Assembly: GCF_026745355.1 (NCBI RefSeq)
Contig: NC_079208.1
Span: 58,204,892-58,268,891, forward strand
From: Beta vulgaris subsp. vulgaris
Taxonomy: Eukaryota > Streptophyta > Magnoliopsida > Caryophyllales > Amaranthaceae
Direction: 5' to 3'
DNA length: 64,000 nucleotides
Position 1 is the stretch's first letter; each line of letters opens with the position of its first letter. The notes under the pieces are model-generated. The model was not told where the DNA came from, made no database searches, and worked only from the letters and a program-made list of their open reading frames with translations. Positions 1 through 11,565 of the stretch are shown piece by piece. The position numbers were made by a program, and so were the translations under genes.

Positions 1-613
1 CACGCTACTGTGAGTGTTGTGCATTCATTCACCAAGAACCCACAAGATCTAACTCGTGAGGCAGATATAATCATCACAGATGCAGGTGTACCAAACATGG
101 TTCGAGGCAATTGGTTGAAACCTGGTGCTGTTGTAATTGATGCAGGAACCAATGCAGTGAAGGTAAAAAAAAATTCACTTTAGCCTACAAGCAATTGAAT
201 ACAAGTGCACCCTTTTGTTTCTTGAAAAAAAAAATGGCAGCCTTGTAACTTATTAGCTACATTTCTGGTATAAAATCATATCTGTGCCTTTTGTAACTTC
301 CCTTTCCTGATTCCTGAGGTGAAAGTTGAATTTGATTTTCTTCTGCCAAAGTCATGTTCCACCAGAGGACAGTAGTCAGGTCTACAAGTCAGGTCGTATT
401 TGATTACATCGTTTGATACACCGAATATTCTGCACTTTGCAGGACCCAAATAGGAAAAACGGGTTCCACTTAACTGGTGATGTATGCTTTGATGAAGCCG
501 TTATGGTGGCATCTGCAATTACTCCTGTTCCGGGAGGATTGGGACCTGTAACAATCTCCATGCTGCTCTCTAATACTCTCGATTCTGCTAAACGCGCTTA
601 TGGATTTGTCTAA
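1..613 (+). CDS. FOLD: Methylenetetrahydrofolate dehydrogenase/cyclohydrolase (FolD), 3' part
   Basis: These are the last two exons of a FolD gene that starts upstream of the window. Exons are 1-162 and 443-613, joined in phase 0. The intron at 163-442 has a GT start and a TTTGCAG acceptor, and the stop is TAA at 611-613. Exon 1 reads in frame 1 and contains [20 protein letters not shown] and [11 protein letters not shown], the NADP-binding part of FolD. The last exon contains [11 protein letters not shown] and the family signature [20 protein letters not shown]. The enzyme oxidises 5,10-methylene-THF to methenyl-THF and hydrolyses it to 10-formyl-THF in one-carbon metabolism. The N-terminal half and any targeting peptide lie outside the window, so cytosolic versus organellar localisation cannot be judged. 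No breaks are seen. Confidence 0.93.
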
Positions 614-2121
614 GGTCTTAGGTATGTTCGCCATACAACAACAGTTGCTTGCTCCCCCTGTAAAGCCTGCTAACTATGTTGTTTATAGTAGAATGTACAA
701 CACTGAACATGCTTCTTGTTTTTGTGACACTTGGATATGGAAGAGTAAGCTATCTGAGTCAATCAACTAATTCTTAGCTTAAGCTCCGAATGTATGTGTA
801 TGCGTCAACATCATCTACCTAAAAGCATGTCTTAGATCAGAAATAGCAGTTTACTTTTTTTACCACTTCTCTGTGTTCTAGGGTTAGGACCCACCTTGAT
901 TTTATATTACTTCATCCGTTTCGTTTTAAATGCAACGAATGAATATTTTACATCTCATAAATAATACCCCTTTGTTGCATTTAAAACGAAATGGAGGAAG
1001 TAGAAAAAAATATATTTCCCTAATCATTATCTATGAAACAAAGATATATTGACATTCTTACTCTTGTTAGCGCCCTCTTTATTCTCCATCCCCAATACGA
1101 ATATCAAACATTTTAGCTGGGACTTGGGAGTCCAGGACTGAGAAAGTGGTATTCGTATGGTTCTCTTAACTGGCAATAGAGAATGGACGTGATCAGCTTC
1201 TCTGTTTGGCTAGCGAAGGCATTTATATAGTGATGCTTGTAAGTTGTAATGGTCTTTAAGCCGCTCTTGTGGTAATTCATGGTGTTTATGTACTTGTGCA
1301 GCCTGTAAAGGTAGTTTCCATCACAGCCAAAGGCCATATCAGTGTTTAATTGCAAATACATGCAGAGCTGGAATTGAAGTGGATGCTAAGAGAATCCAAT
1401 ATAAAGACTTAAGACCTTCAGAAGAACTTAGCTATATAGTCATCCGATACTAAGCCTGACAAAATATCCTTATGCAAAGATATAGCAGATGCATTTCAAC
1501 GCAACGAAATACGCAAGGTAAAAGATTTGGTTGTTAACAGCACCTTCATTCAGCTAGGAGGAATCACACCATACTAGCTGCCCTTTTTTCCCGTTCTTGT
1601 AGACGTTCTTTCATTTCCAAGAAGTCGACAATTGTGAACTGAAATGCCCGGTTCATTGCTAACACCTACTATGATGTTTGGGTGCAGTTAACAAAGTACA
1701 ACTTTTGATGTTTCATATGCTCCTATGTGTTCATCCTATTTTTGTTGTTGTTCGTTCATACAATCAGATTCTTTCATCAATGGATTCCATAAATTAGTAG
1801 CTTCTTGGTACCCACAATAACGAAGGAAACTCACCAGATTCGTTTGCCTATTTGGATAAAGCATGAGAGAAGAGAAATAAATGGAATTGGAAGGATTCGT
1901 TTGCCTTTCTCTTTTGATAAATATAATTCTTCCATTGCTAGAAAACTTTGTAAAGAAAAATACATGCCCACTCTACTCTGCCATTCCTTTCGATTCCCTC
2001 CCTTGTCAAACTCTCCATGCTTCCAAATTTGCAATCAGTAGATTAGCTCGTGACTGTTCAATATTACATTGAAATTGAGACTGTTTTTGTCCTGGCAATT
2101 ATAATTGAAATTAAGACGGAC
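614..2121. other. FOLD 3' flank, no further gene seen
   Basis: The FOLD 3' UTR probably runs through about 614-870. After the small MITE at 908-1002, I find no supported gene up to 2121. Short open frames at 1113-1361 and 1805-2072 lack recognisable motifs, splice context or a promoter. A pair of similar sentences around 1835-1900 (TTCGTTTGCCT twice) suggests a small local duplication. Confidence 0.5.
908..1002. mobile_element. Stowaway-like MITE (95 bp)
   Basis: Near-palindromic element flanked by TA. The left end CTTCATCCGTTTCGTTTTAA is the inverted complement of the right end (TTAAAACGAAATGGAGGAAG). Ends of the CTTCCTCCGT type with a TA target site are the hallmark of Tc1/mariner-derived Stowaway MITEs. 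Confidence 0.75.
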
Positions 2122-2295
2122 ATTGATTGAGTGACTCTAAGGGTTGTCAACCCTCTTATTATTGAGTTTTCATTGGTTAGGAATACATTAAACATTATTT
2201 TTATATATCTTCTCTCCTCATTTATTACATACATATCAATATTTTATTCTAATGTGTCTAAGAGGGTTGGTAACCCTAAGGGTTATTCAAACATT
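2122..2295. mobile_element. Short inverted-repeat MITE, copy 1
   Basis: About 174 bp. The ends form an imperfect inverted repeat: TTGAGTGACTCTAAGGG with CAACCCTCTTA on the left, and TAAGAGGGTTG with CCCTAAGGGTTATTCAA on the right. A second copy lies at 11871-12055, with the same ends and the same internal AT-rich core (TTTCATTGGTTAAGAATA-type). The exact ends and TSD are unclear. Confidence 0.65.
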
Positions 2296-2540
2296 TACCA
2301 ATTAAGACTGTATTTGTCGTAGCAATCATAATTGGGATTGTCGTCAATTTTTCCAATTAATAAAGGTTATGTAAAGTCAAAAGCATTTTTTTAAGTGGTC
2401 CATTGAAATATCAAAATAGCTGTAATTATGTTAGACCTATTGGAGATTTTTGTGTTTGGGACCCTAAAAAGTAGGGGGGGGGGACAACTTGGAATTTTGG
2501 GCCGACGTTCCATGAACCCAATATCAATCAGGAAATGTAA

Positions 2541-2897
2541 GGCTCCGTTTGGTAGAGCGTAAAACATTTTCAGTGTAAAATGATTTTCATGGAAAACAAT
2601 TTACAATGAAAAACACAATTTCAAAATTAGTTTTCCGTTGTTTGGTTCGATGTAAGAAAAATGATGAAATGAAAGGAAAATGAAAAGGAAAGTAAGGAGG
2701 TAGTGAGAAGAGTGTACAAGAGAGATAAGGAAAATAGTTTTCCCTTCGTTTTGAAAGGAAAATGGTTTTCCATCATTGGGAGAGTAATTTTACCCCAAGG
2801 GAAAATGGTTTTACACTCTTTTGCCAACAAAACAATGTAAAACTGAAAATAGAGAAAAACAGTTTTCCAGAAAAACGTTTTACACTCTAACGGAGCC
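2541..2897. mobile_element. Tourist-like MITE (PIF/Harbinger), TSD TAA
   Basis: Element of 357 bp beginning GGCTCCGTTTGGTAGAGCG and ending TACACTCTAACGGAGCC, flanked by TAA on both sides (2538-2540 and 2898-2900). A 3-bp TAA/TTA duplication with G-rich ends fits Tourist elements. The interior is dominated by inverted TTTTCC/GGAAAA tracts. The 67-codon open frame on the minus strand inside it is a by-product of the repeat. Confidence 0.75.
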
Positions 2898-3764
2898 TAA
2901 ATTTGAGTTTACATCTCCTGTGTTTCGGACATTACAACGCCTATCCATCGGATGGACAATTTATTATTTATAGAGCATTAAAATAATATTTATTATGTTG
3001 AATTGGATTCTATTGTTACAAATTTTAACAAGTCTTTGTTAATAGTGGGTACTGGATAGTCGATTCGATGATAGGTGGATAGACAAAGTTTTTTCTCTAG
3101 GTTCTCTCTCCATGTTGTTTTGGCATTTAGTAATTATTGTATTTACCAATTCTGTTGCGTCTTGTTTCTTAAGAATCTAGGGCTGATAGTGGCGTTCGCA
3201 TATTACTATTAGCATATCACTTTACAGCAAAGGCCTTGGTTCTTTTTGGGTCTATTTATTCCACATTATGTCCTATTGTCCTTCCATCCACTTTTCCTCC
3301 ATTATCTTTATCTATGCATGTTCGTTGCCTCCTAACTTAATTAATAATTTAAGGAAAAGTCAATTTTTTTAATCCTAAGATTTCAACATTATGCATCTCT
3401 TTTGAAAATTCTCAATAACAAAATATACTTATTCATACCCCTAATGTATATATAATATATATGCACTTATTCACAAAATTGAGCTTTTTTTCAAATATCA
3501 ACAAAGTTTAAACAAGTTACAAGTGAATAGAAACGAGCTTTAGGCATACATAATCTCTAACTACTGAACCAATATTGAAAATTTATACATATTCGAAGGT
3601 ATATGATCTTAAAATATCGATTAGCATAATGATGCATCAATGTATGATTACTGATTAGCTAAGGTAAGAAGAAGTAATATAATAAAGTAACTGAAAAATA
3701 TTGTATAACAAAAGAAAATTAACCACCTATACCATTAGAATCATTTTAGAAAGTCGTACTCTTA
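2898..3764. other. Gene-free AT-rich spacer
   Basis: No gene, RNA or clear repeat boundary is seen. There are AT-rich runs such as TATATATAATATATATG near 3445. Confidence 0.5.
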
Positions 3765-5352
3765 GGGTGCGTTCTATTCAACTTATTGGACCTGAACTTA
3801 TTGGAACTTATCTGAACTGAACTTATTGAACCTGAACTGAACTTATTGGAACTTATTGGACCTGATTGGACCTGATTCAACTTATTGGACCTGATTGAAC
3901 CTGATTGGAATTTATTGGACCTGATTTACCTTATTAGACCTTATTGGAACTTATTGACCTTGATTGAAACTTATTAGACCTTATTGGACCTGATTGAAAC
4001 TTATTAGACCTTATTGGACCTGATTGAAATTTATTTGACCTTATTAGACAAAAACATTGACCATGAATAACATAAATATTACCACTAACGTAAATACTAC
4101 CCCTCAAAATTTTTTATGGAATAATATTATTATAATTCGTCCTTTAAAAAATAATGATTATTAATTATCTCTTATGATAATTAATTTAACAAAAAAATTA
4201 CTATTTATATATTTGCCTATACATAACTTTCATCACTAATATATCTAATAGTGTTGTTTTAATTTTATAAAACACTAGTAGAAAATCAAAAAATTAATTT
4301 TATAAAATACTAGTAGTTACTAATTTAAGCTGAGCAAAAGGCAGTGAACTTTCATTGTAAAGGCTTGATTATGGGCCTGATTCTCCTTTTCCTAATCAAT
4401 GAAAATAAGCTGAACATTTATTGCTAACAACAACTCCTTCATTCATTTCTTCAGCTTTCTTCACCTTTCATTTATTTGAATGTTACTAGAAGAAAGAGAA
4501 AAAAGTCACAGTAGCTTCAACTCGGGCGAAAATTGCAGATGAAATATGGTTGGCTGTTGATGAAGAAAACGTATTGATTAAAGAGGATGATGTAGAAGAT
4601 GAAGAAATATACTCCGATAAAGAAAGATACTCCAGTGATGATAATGAAGCAATCAGTTGATAACATTTATATCTTTCATAGTTATTTAAAGACGAATTGC
4701 GAAATATTGTAATTATTATTATTATTATTATTATTATTATTGTTAACCTTAATTATTTGACCATGATTATAATATTATTCAATAGCAATATGAATAATCA
4801 AATAATAGACAATAATACAAGTATAATACTATACATTGTGGTACTTTAATAAAAAATTCTAATAATAACATAATCAGCTAATAGTAATATGAATAATAAA
4901 ATAATAGACATAATACAAATAAATAATAAATAATAGACATAATACAAATAAATAATAAAATAATAGACACTAATACAAGTATAATACTATATAATCATTG
5001 TGGTACTTTAATTAAAATTCTAATAATAACATAATCCGCTAATAGTGATATAAAATTATGAATAATAAAATAGTGGACAATAATACAAATGTTTATTAAA
5101 CATTGACTATTTGAACCTTATTGGACCTTATTAGACCTGATTGGAACTTATTGGACCTTATTAGACCTGATTGGAACTTATTGCACCTGATTGGAACTTA
5201 TTGCACCTGATTGGAACTTATTGGACCTTATTAGACCTTATTGGAACTTATTGCACTTATTAGACCTTATTGCAACTTATCTGAACTTATCTGAACTTAT
5301 CTGAACTTATTGGACCTGAAACTTAATTTTTTAAGTTGAACAGAACGCACCC
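3765..5352. mobile_element. Non-autonomous PIF/Harbinger element, 1.59 kb, copy 1
   Basis: Starts GGGTGCGTTCTATTCAACTT and ends AAGTTGAACAGAACGCACCC, so the terminal inverted repeats are clear. TTA flanks both ends (3762-3764 and 5353-5355). Each subterminal region (3780-4050 and 5105-5330) holds many direct and inverted copies of an ACTTATTGGACCTGATTGG-like word. The AT-rich core includes an (ATT)n run near 4710. About 4504-4660 has a coding-like frame (TRAKIADEIWLAVDEE then an acidic tail, stop at about 4658). It could be the C-terminus of a deleted transposase, but that is inference. A shorter relative lies at 46918-48106. Confidence 0.8.
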
Positions 5353-5629
5353 TTATAGTTGAGATTATTCTTAAATGAAACATAATTAAAATAATTCCAA
5401 GTAAACCACCTATAATAAAGATAATTCTCGTGTATCTTTAATATAATTTTTATTAAATACCTATAAATCACCTAATCTAACAAAATGTTCCTTGAGATTT
5501 ATCACACAATCCATCCTATAAAACTCCATATTTTGGACAAATTTTCAATTCAATTACTCTTTTACATGTAGCTCCTTTCAATTTAACTAATTTCAGCTCA
5601 TTTCAGTTTCTCGAAAGAACGACGCCTTA

Positions 5630-5979
5630 GGCTATGTTTACTTCACTTGAAATTTTCTGATCTGAACTTATCTGATCTAATCTTATTTTTTCTGATCTGA
5701 TCTGATTTACAAGATCTTATTTTTAGATTTTTCTCAATATATAAGAAAAAATATAGTCATGTGGGATCTTGTTTGATTCGTCTTAATGAGTACTTTATTA
5801 ATATTCAATTATTATAATTTTTACTAATATATAATGAAAGATCTTTAATAGTAATAATAATTTTTAAATATAAGCATGATCTAATTTGAATTGATTTGAT
5901 CTGAACTTATTTTTTCTAATCTGATCTAATTAGATCTGAAATAAGCAAAAATAAGGTGAACTGAAGTCTGAATGTAGCC
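5630..5979. mobile_element. Tourist-like MITE near the glucanase promoter, TSD TTA
   Basis: 350 bp from GGCTATGTTTACTTCACTTG to CTGAAGTCTGAATGTAGCC, flanked by TTA at 5627-5629 and 5980-5982. The interior has alternating TCTGATCTGA words and carries the GATCTTGTTTGATTCGTCT core that also sits inside Stowaway-type MITEs in this window. It ends 240 bp upstream of the start codon of the GH17 gene. Confidence 0.7.
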
Positions 5980-6112
5980 TTAGTATATTACCACATGCTC
6001 CAAAAGACCAAACTAGATGCTTCAATCCACAACCAAGATGAGAACATTATCCCCACTCCCACTTCTAATCTCTCACAGTCTCAACCCCCCCTAATTTAGT
6101 ATCAAACTTTAT

Positions 6113-6165
6113 CACGTGTACTCTCTCAACTCGCTAACGTGTCTTCAAATCATCTTCCTTATATA
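6113..6165 (+). promoter_or_regulatory. G-box and TATA box of the GH17 gene
   Basis: A CACGTG G-box lies at 6113-6118 and a TATATA box at 6160-6165. The TATA box is 54 bp before the ATG at 6219, leaving room for a short 5' UTR. The assignment is by position and consensus only. Confidence 0.5.
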
Positions 6166-6218
6166 CCCTTCCTCCATTATTAAACCTCTTTCTCAAACTT
6201 TTTCCACTTTCCCCAAAC

Positions 6219-8810
6219 ATGACGAATCAAACCCTCCTTTTCCACCTCCTCACTTTCTCTCTCCTCCTCTCCACCACCACCACCGCCACCACCGCCACCT
6301 TCATCGGCGCCAACTACGGCAGAGTCGCCGACAATCTCCCACCACCTTCCTCCGTCGCAAAATTCCTAACTTCCCAAACTACCCTCACCTCTGTAAAACT
6401 CTTCGACTGTGACCCACAAATCCTCCAAGCTTTCGCTAACACAGGTATATCTCTCACCGTCAACATCCCAAACTCTGACGTCATCCCCCTATCCGACCCC
6501 ACCAACGCCCAATCATGGGTTGCCACGCATATCCTCCCTTACCACCCTCAAACTATTATCCGTTACATCGCCGTTGGTAACGAGATTCATTTCTCAGGCG
6601 ACAAACAACTTATCTCTAACGCCGTTAACTCCATGAAATCACTTCATCAAGCTCTTAAATCCGCTAATTTAACCGACATTAAGGTTACTACTCCTCACTC
6701 ACTTGCTATCTTACCACCATTAATGTCTCCTAGTTCCGGACACTTTCACAAAGATTACAACCGCGTGTTTTTCAAACCATTGTTGGAATTCCACCGACAA
6801 ACTAAATCATCTTTTATGGTTAACCCTTATCCTTACTTTGGGTTTAATTCTTCTATGATTGAATTTGCTATCTTTAAGAAAAACGACGGCGTTTTAGATA
6901 AAGGTACTGGGAAAATGTATTATAATATGTTTGATTATTTGATGGATGGAGTTTATTCAGCTATGAAAAGATTGGGTTATGATGATGTTGATATTTCTGT
7001 TGGTGAAACTGGTTGGCCTTCAGCTGGTGATGTTAGTGAACCATATGCTAAATTGGATAATGCGGTGTCGTATAATTATAATTTGGTTAAACATTTGAAA
7101 TCTGGGAAAGGTACACCATTGATGCCTAATCGGAGCTTTGATACGTATATTTTTGCTTTGTTTAATGAGAATCTTAAGCCGAGTACTAGTGAGAAGAATT
7201 ATGGTTTGTTTAGACCGGATTTTACTGCGGTTTATGACGTTGGTCTTTTGAAGGAACCTACTCAGGTATGTTCATTTCTGTCCTTTTTCTTCTTTGGAGT
7301 CTGGAGATGCTTGCTTTTATTACTCAACTACTTCCTTCGTTTGAATTTAGTTGTTATATTTTGACCATAGACACTATTCACGTCATAATTGTTACTATCT
7401 TTTACTTTATATACATAAGAAAACATAATCATGTTGGATCTTGTTTGATTAGTCCTAATTTGTATTTTTCAAATATATAATTTTTGTAATTTTCTCATAT
7501 ATGTAACTCAAAATATTGGTGTTTGAAGTTGCATCTCATAAACTATCAAAAAGCAAATGTAGTAATTAAATTGGGACAGAAAGAATATAATAAAACAATC
7601 GAGCGCCTATCTATCGAACGTTTAAAAGAGGGATTTTTCCTTACCATATCCTAATCTCAAAGTATTTACTCGCTAATCTAGTTCGAGTTAACGTGCGAGT
7701 GTTGGTATAACATAATCCTTCATTTTATGATGGATTTCTGGTGGAGGCTAAAAAAAGTGTTTGTTCCTATAAAAAATGTTACTTATATTAAGTTGTGATC
7801 ACGATGTAATATTTTGACTCCAACGACTTTAGTATTAGTAACGTTTTTGTTGGTGTTTGAGTAAGATCTTGTTTGATAGGAATGCAACTTGATAGATGAA
7901 TGGGAATTTCTTAAAATAAAATTGTTAAAAAACCAATCCAATCAAAAATTTAAGCTGATGGTTGAATTGAATCCGTAACCTTTTGTCACGGTGGTTCTTG
8001 ATATCATGTCAAAGAACTAACTCAATCAAAAATTTAGGTTGATGATTAAGATCTCAGAAATAGATCTATGCTTTAATTTTAATAATGATAAATTCGGCTT
8101 AAAAGATTTTAACTTTTGATTATATCAAAATGTTTAGAGTTATATGTGATTGTTCAATGAAACCTTTTCTATTCTTTGAATGATTGCTTGAAGTATGTGG
8201 CTTTGCTTCAAAGTTTGAAATAGGGGTAATATTGTCATTTCACTTCGTGCATTGGAAATGTTTTCCCTGGTTTCTGTACCTCTGGGACCCACAACGGTAA
8301 TCTCAACGGTAATTTCAGTAATTTAATGATTTTCTAGGCTGAGGGGCCCGCAACAGTGCCAGTATCCCCATCACCGTCGGATTCAAAACAAAAGTGGTGC
8401 GTGGCAAAACCAGATGCTAGTGATGAGACATTACAAGGTAATCTAGATTATGTTTGCAGCTTAGGAATAGATTGTAAAGCTATACAAGATGGTGGACCCT
8501 GTTTTGATCCCAACACCGTTAGATCTCACGCATCATACGCGATGAACGCTTATTATCACATCAACGGTCAGCTAGATTCTGCTTGCTACTTTGATGGCAC
8601 CGGAGTTGTTGTCTCCAGTAACCCTAGTATGATTTCTTTCCCTCTTCTCGATTTCTTATTCTATACTTCATCAGTTATGAAATAAGCATGGCATTTTAAG
8701 AGAAGTGTTTTTCTTATTTCAAAAGAGACGAAAGTATTTATGTTTTGTTGCGAAATCTGATTTTGATTTTTTTTAATGAAGGTTATCAAGCATGTGAGTA
8801 CGTGGCGTAA
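6219..8810 (+). CDS. Glucan endo-1,3-beta-glucosidase, GH17 with C-terminal X8 (CBM43) domain
   Basis: Exons 6219-7265, 8338-8626 and 8782-8810 join in frame to give 454 residues. Introns are GT-AG (7266-8337 and 8627-8781). Residues 1-27 are a hydrophobic, Thr-rich secretory signal, and the mature protein starts near TFIGANYGRVADNLP. GH17 catalytic residues are visible: proton donor Glu122 in YIAVGNEIHF and nucleophile Glu263 in ISVGETGWPSAGD. A Pro/Ser linker (about 353-365) leads to the X8 domain from WCVAKPD (369), which has all six expected cysteines and ends CEYVA. No hydrophobic GPI-type tail follows, so a secreted apoplastic enzyme is more likely than an anchored one. The family hydrolyses callose and fungal beta-1,3-glucan. 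Intron 1 contains a decayed Stowaway MITE. Which Arabidopsis orthologue it matches is uncertain. Confidence 0.93.
7328..7588. mobile_element. Decayed Stowaway-like MITE in GH17 intron 1
   Basis: The ends TACTTCCTTCGTTTGAAT and TTGGGACAGAAAGAATA are degenerate versions of the Stowaway TIR. The interior has the GATCTTGTTTGATTAGTC core seen in the other MITEs here. Borders are approximate. Confidence 0.45.
7960..8060. repeat. Tandem pair of a dispersed repeat motif in GH17 intron 1
   Basis: The words CAATCAAAAATTTAAGCTGATGG (about 7940) and CAATCAAAAATTTAGGTTGATGA (about 8022) are near-identical direct repeats. The inverse motif (CTCAACCATCCGCTTAAGC) recurs as a tandem pair at about 20797-20897 in the metallothionein intron. 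It looks like residue of a common retroelement end, but this is unproven. Confidence 0.35.
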
Positions 8811-9219
8811 CAGCATTGGTCGGAGTTTCGTGTAATAATGTTATAACTATGTGTAGGAGTAATGTATCATTATTATTGTGATAGTGTAGGATTATTTATC
8901 ATAAGATGTCAGAGAATCCAGCTTTAGATATGGTTGGCTCTGTTGTTGTTGTTGTTGTTGTTGGTAAAGAGTATCACTGCAATATTCTTGCAGATGGTTA
9001 AGTTTTAATGTACAAAAACAAATTTAACATGCTCAAGATCTGTTCTTTTGTTTGTTCAGAACTACTACTAGTCTACTACTATACTTTGTCTTGCCAATGT
9101 TGTACTTGTTGATTTTGTGGGTTTTGGATTGATTCACAATAAGATATTTACAAAAGACTATCTGTCAAGTCTCATGGCAAAATCCTTTAACATCGATTAT
9201 AAGAGTTCAGCACTGAGCC
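8811..9219. other. GH17 3' flank
   Basis: Probable 3' UTR followed by spacer. It includes a short (TTG)n run near 8942-8962. No other feature is seen. Confidence 0.5.
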
Positions 9220-9426
9220 CTATTTACAGCCCGAGTTCAAATCATTTGTGCGATTAGCATTGAACCTATTACATTTTGAAATTAAGATGTTCATAGCAAA
9301 TAACATCGAATATGACTTCTTGGAAGGAATATCGGATATATAGCTGCCTACCAATCTATCATCATAACCCTCTTGCTCAACGGCAAGATCTCCACCCAAT
9401 GCTAGGGCTCTTCTAACATCGAGAAT
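9220..9426 (-). pseudogene. Exon-like orphan fragment, unidentified
   Basis: On the minus strand an open frame of 68 codons begins directly after a CTTAG acceptor-like sequence (9427-9431) and ends at TAG (9220-9222). It reads ILDVRRALALGGDLAVEQEG then YDDRLVGSYISDIPSKKSYS, with a protein-like composition unlike the surrounding AT-rich DNA. I do not recognise the family. No upstream exon or start was found before the decayed RING copy at 9610-9723. It may be a terminal exon of a broken gene or a captured fragment. Confidence 0.3.
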
Positions 9427-9609
9427 CTAAGTGAATCACAATAAGAAGACTATTGTTTCGTTTCCTCATTAAAAAAGGCTATAATTAAGATGTTCACTTA
9501 AGTACACTTTTCGTACACAATAAAACCTTGTTCTTTTAGGCACAGTTTCAGTTCAGATCAATTCAATCTAAAAAAATAGCGTTTAACTGTCTAAGTATGT
9601 AATATGTGC

Positions 9610-9723
9610 TCACATTGTTTCAGCGCCACCATAATCGTAAGTAACTTCCTTATTAAAATCATCCAAACAAATAGCAAAATCTAAGCAATTTCGAGCCATT
9701 TCACATATCTTTTGTTCGTCTAT
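9610..9723 (-). pseudogene. Decayed third RING-H2 paralogue
   Basis: The minus-strand frame from 9723 reads IDEQKICEMARNCLDFAICL then DDFNKEV. It aligns with MDKIQQVTRNCTDCVICLES of the intact gene at 11140-11565 and the equivalent stretch of the gene at 12703-13164. A stop lies just upstream in frame, the second zinc-ligand pair (CGHKFH and CPLC) is absent, and one of the first cysteines is replaced by Phe. It is therefore a relic of the local duplication series. Confidence 0.55.
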
Positions 9724-10043
9724 CGTTGGTCTTATCACAACCGTTCACAAATCATGCTCAGGCCTAACTCGAACCACCACTCAAAGTTGGAATGTTGGGA
9801 GAGATTAAATTGTTTTCTATCCATTGAACGAAGATGGATTTGTAATTGTATAGCGTTATCTAAAAACATACCTTGCGGACTTAGAAATAGCTTGATTGTT
9901 TATATTGTTATGGATTAACATTAGATGATATCTACACCAATAGTCAAGTGGTGCCAATGATGTGGCAAACATACCAAATTTAGCAATTACAAACATAAAC
10001 TCCATGCATCATTGAATGATATGTTATTTTCTACTGAAACGTA

Positions 10044-10257
10044 TACTTTCTCCGTAACAAAATAAATGTTACACTTTTTAAATATGGTTATAACAAACTA
10101 GATGTTATAGTTCCTTTTTAGGCAACGATCTCTCTCTATCTCTCTACTATCACATGAGTCTCCTTTTTTCTTCTCTTTCTATCTCTCTCCTCTTCAAAAA
10201 TTACCTAGAAAAGTGTGTTTTGAAAAATGTAACATCTATTTTGTTACGGAGGAAGTA
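10044..10257. mobile_element. Stowaway-like MITE (214 bp)
   Basis: TA-flanked. The left end CTTTCTCCGTAACAAAATA pairs with the right end TATTTTGTTACGGAGGAAG. The interior includes inverted TGTTACACTTTTTAAA / AAAAATGTAACATC. Confidence 0.75.
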
Positions 10258-10354
10258 TGTATTATAAACTTCGTAAACAATTATATTGCATCACTCCGTT
10301 TAGAATATAGTTCTCCCTTATGCGGGATTCCATGTTAAGTAGGATTTCATGAGG

Positions 10355-10567
10355 ATGGATTTGTTTGGATATTCTTAGACCTGATCAAATCAGCCCGATC
10401 CGACCCGATTTTTGGGCGGGTTTTGGGTAGATTTTTTTTTGGCCAACGGTCGGGCCCAATCGGACTTGATTTTTTTTTTGTTTTGGGCACAAAAGTTTGG
10501 TCCGAAATTCGGTCCTGCCTGATCAATGAGTAATTTTTTTTAGGCGTGGCCCGACCCATGATCAATG
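10355..10567 (-). mobile_element. GC-rich hAT-like MITE, degenerate copy
   Basis: Runs of CCCGATCCGACCCGATT and GGCCCGACCCATGATCAAT mark a reverse-oriented, decayed relative of the element at 53249-53495. The 3' end (CCCATGATCA) matches the inverted 5' end of that element. Terminal borders are not clean here. Confidence 0.4.
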
Positions 10568-11139
10568 AATGTATAGTTTTAGATGGACTACAAGTCTACA
10601 AGCCTAAACAATCAAATCCTACGTCCTATTAGAAGTCTAAATTAAAACAATCAAAATCCAAAGGATATGTATTAAAACATACACGCTAAAGACTCATCTA
10701 GGCATCCAAATTGCAATTGAATTGGTGAAGAGATATCATAAAAAGATCGATCGAGCAAAATAGAATGCAAATCGATCTCTCAAACACGACCAAGGACAAT
10801 GTATTTAAGAGATTAAAGTACACAACCTAAACATGTCATTCCCCAATTTAAAAATTAAATACGAAAGTAGAAAGAACTTACATATATAAAAGAACATAAA
10901 CAATTTAATAATTGGAGAATTTAATTTAACATAAACGAATAGAAATAATTAAGTACAGTAAATTTATCATAAAATCTCAAAGAAAGCTCGAAACTTTGAA
11001 CAAAAGTACTAAAGAAATAAAAAGAAGAGTATATATTACATCAATTATAACTCCAAACACGATAATCCTTCAATTAGTTTCTCAATGTAATTCTGTTAAC
11101 TAGTTCAAATCGACCTAAGATAAGTAATTAACATGCATA

Positions 11140-11565
11140 TTACACTATATTTGATGCTAGGAAGGTGCGGCAAAGAGGGCAACTTATGTGTTCCCTTAGC
11201 CATTTATCAATACAAAGGATATGAAACTTATGCCCACATCGCTCAGAAACCCTAACATTATCAGCAGAATTGTTATTGTTATTCTCATCATCATCTTCGT
11301 CATCCGATTTTTCGACGTCGAAACTCTCCAAACATATGACACAATCAGTGCAATTCCGAGTAACTTGCTGGATTTTATCCATGTCTAACACTACTACGTC
11401 ATGCTGAATTGGCACGGCAATCGAGGAAGATGTTTCAGTAGAACTACGGTGGAAAGGTTGTTCATGGTGGTCATAGGAACATAAACATACAACAGAAAGT
11501 ACTAATAAAAATAAGAATATGGTGGACACAAAATAAAAACTAAGAAAAATTTGACTCAATTCCAT
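11140..11565 (-). CDS. ATL-like RING-H2 finger protein (paralogue A)
   Basis: Single-exon protein of 141 residues. The open frame extends 50 codons further upstream. I chose the ATG at 11565 because the paralogue at 12703-13164 starts at the equivalent place in a conserved context. Residues 5-30 are a hydrophobic membrane segment. A spacer is followed by the RING-H2 domain: Cys75, Cys78, Cys110, His112, His115, Cys118, Cys129, Cys132, a complete C3H2C3 set ending SCPLCRTFL. The loop between ligands 2 and 3 is 31 residues and very acidic/Asn-rich (DDEDDDENNNNN). Small membrane RING-H2 proteins of this kind act as E3 ubiquitin ligases; substrates are unknown. It lies on a segment duplicated at about 12220-13190. 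Confidence 0.8.
   Translation of the reverse strand: MELSQIFLSFYFVSTIFLFLLVLSVVCLCSYDHHEQPFHRSSTETSSSIAVPIQHDVVVLDMDKIQQVTRNCTDCVICLESFDVEKSDDEDDDENNNNNSADNVRVSERCGHKFHILCIDKWLREHISCPLCRTFLASNIV

Larger units (their letters stand above)
9724..11139. other. Spacer with MITEs, no gene seen
   Basis: Apart from the Stowaway-like element at 10044-10257 and the GC-rich hAT-like repeat at about 10355-10567, I see no feature. The last part (about 10800-11139) is homologous to about 12220-12700, the 3' flank of the second RING gene, and so belongs to the duplicated segment. Confidence 0.5.

Noticed and set aside
1113..1361. 82-codon minus-strand frame downstream of FOLD
   Set aside because: No motif, no neighbouring exon, and AT-rich composition like the spacer.
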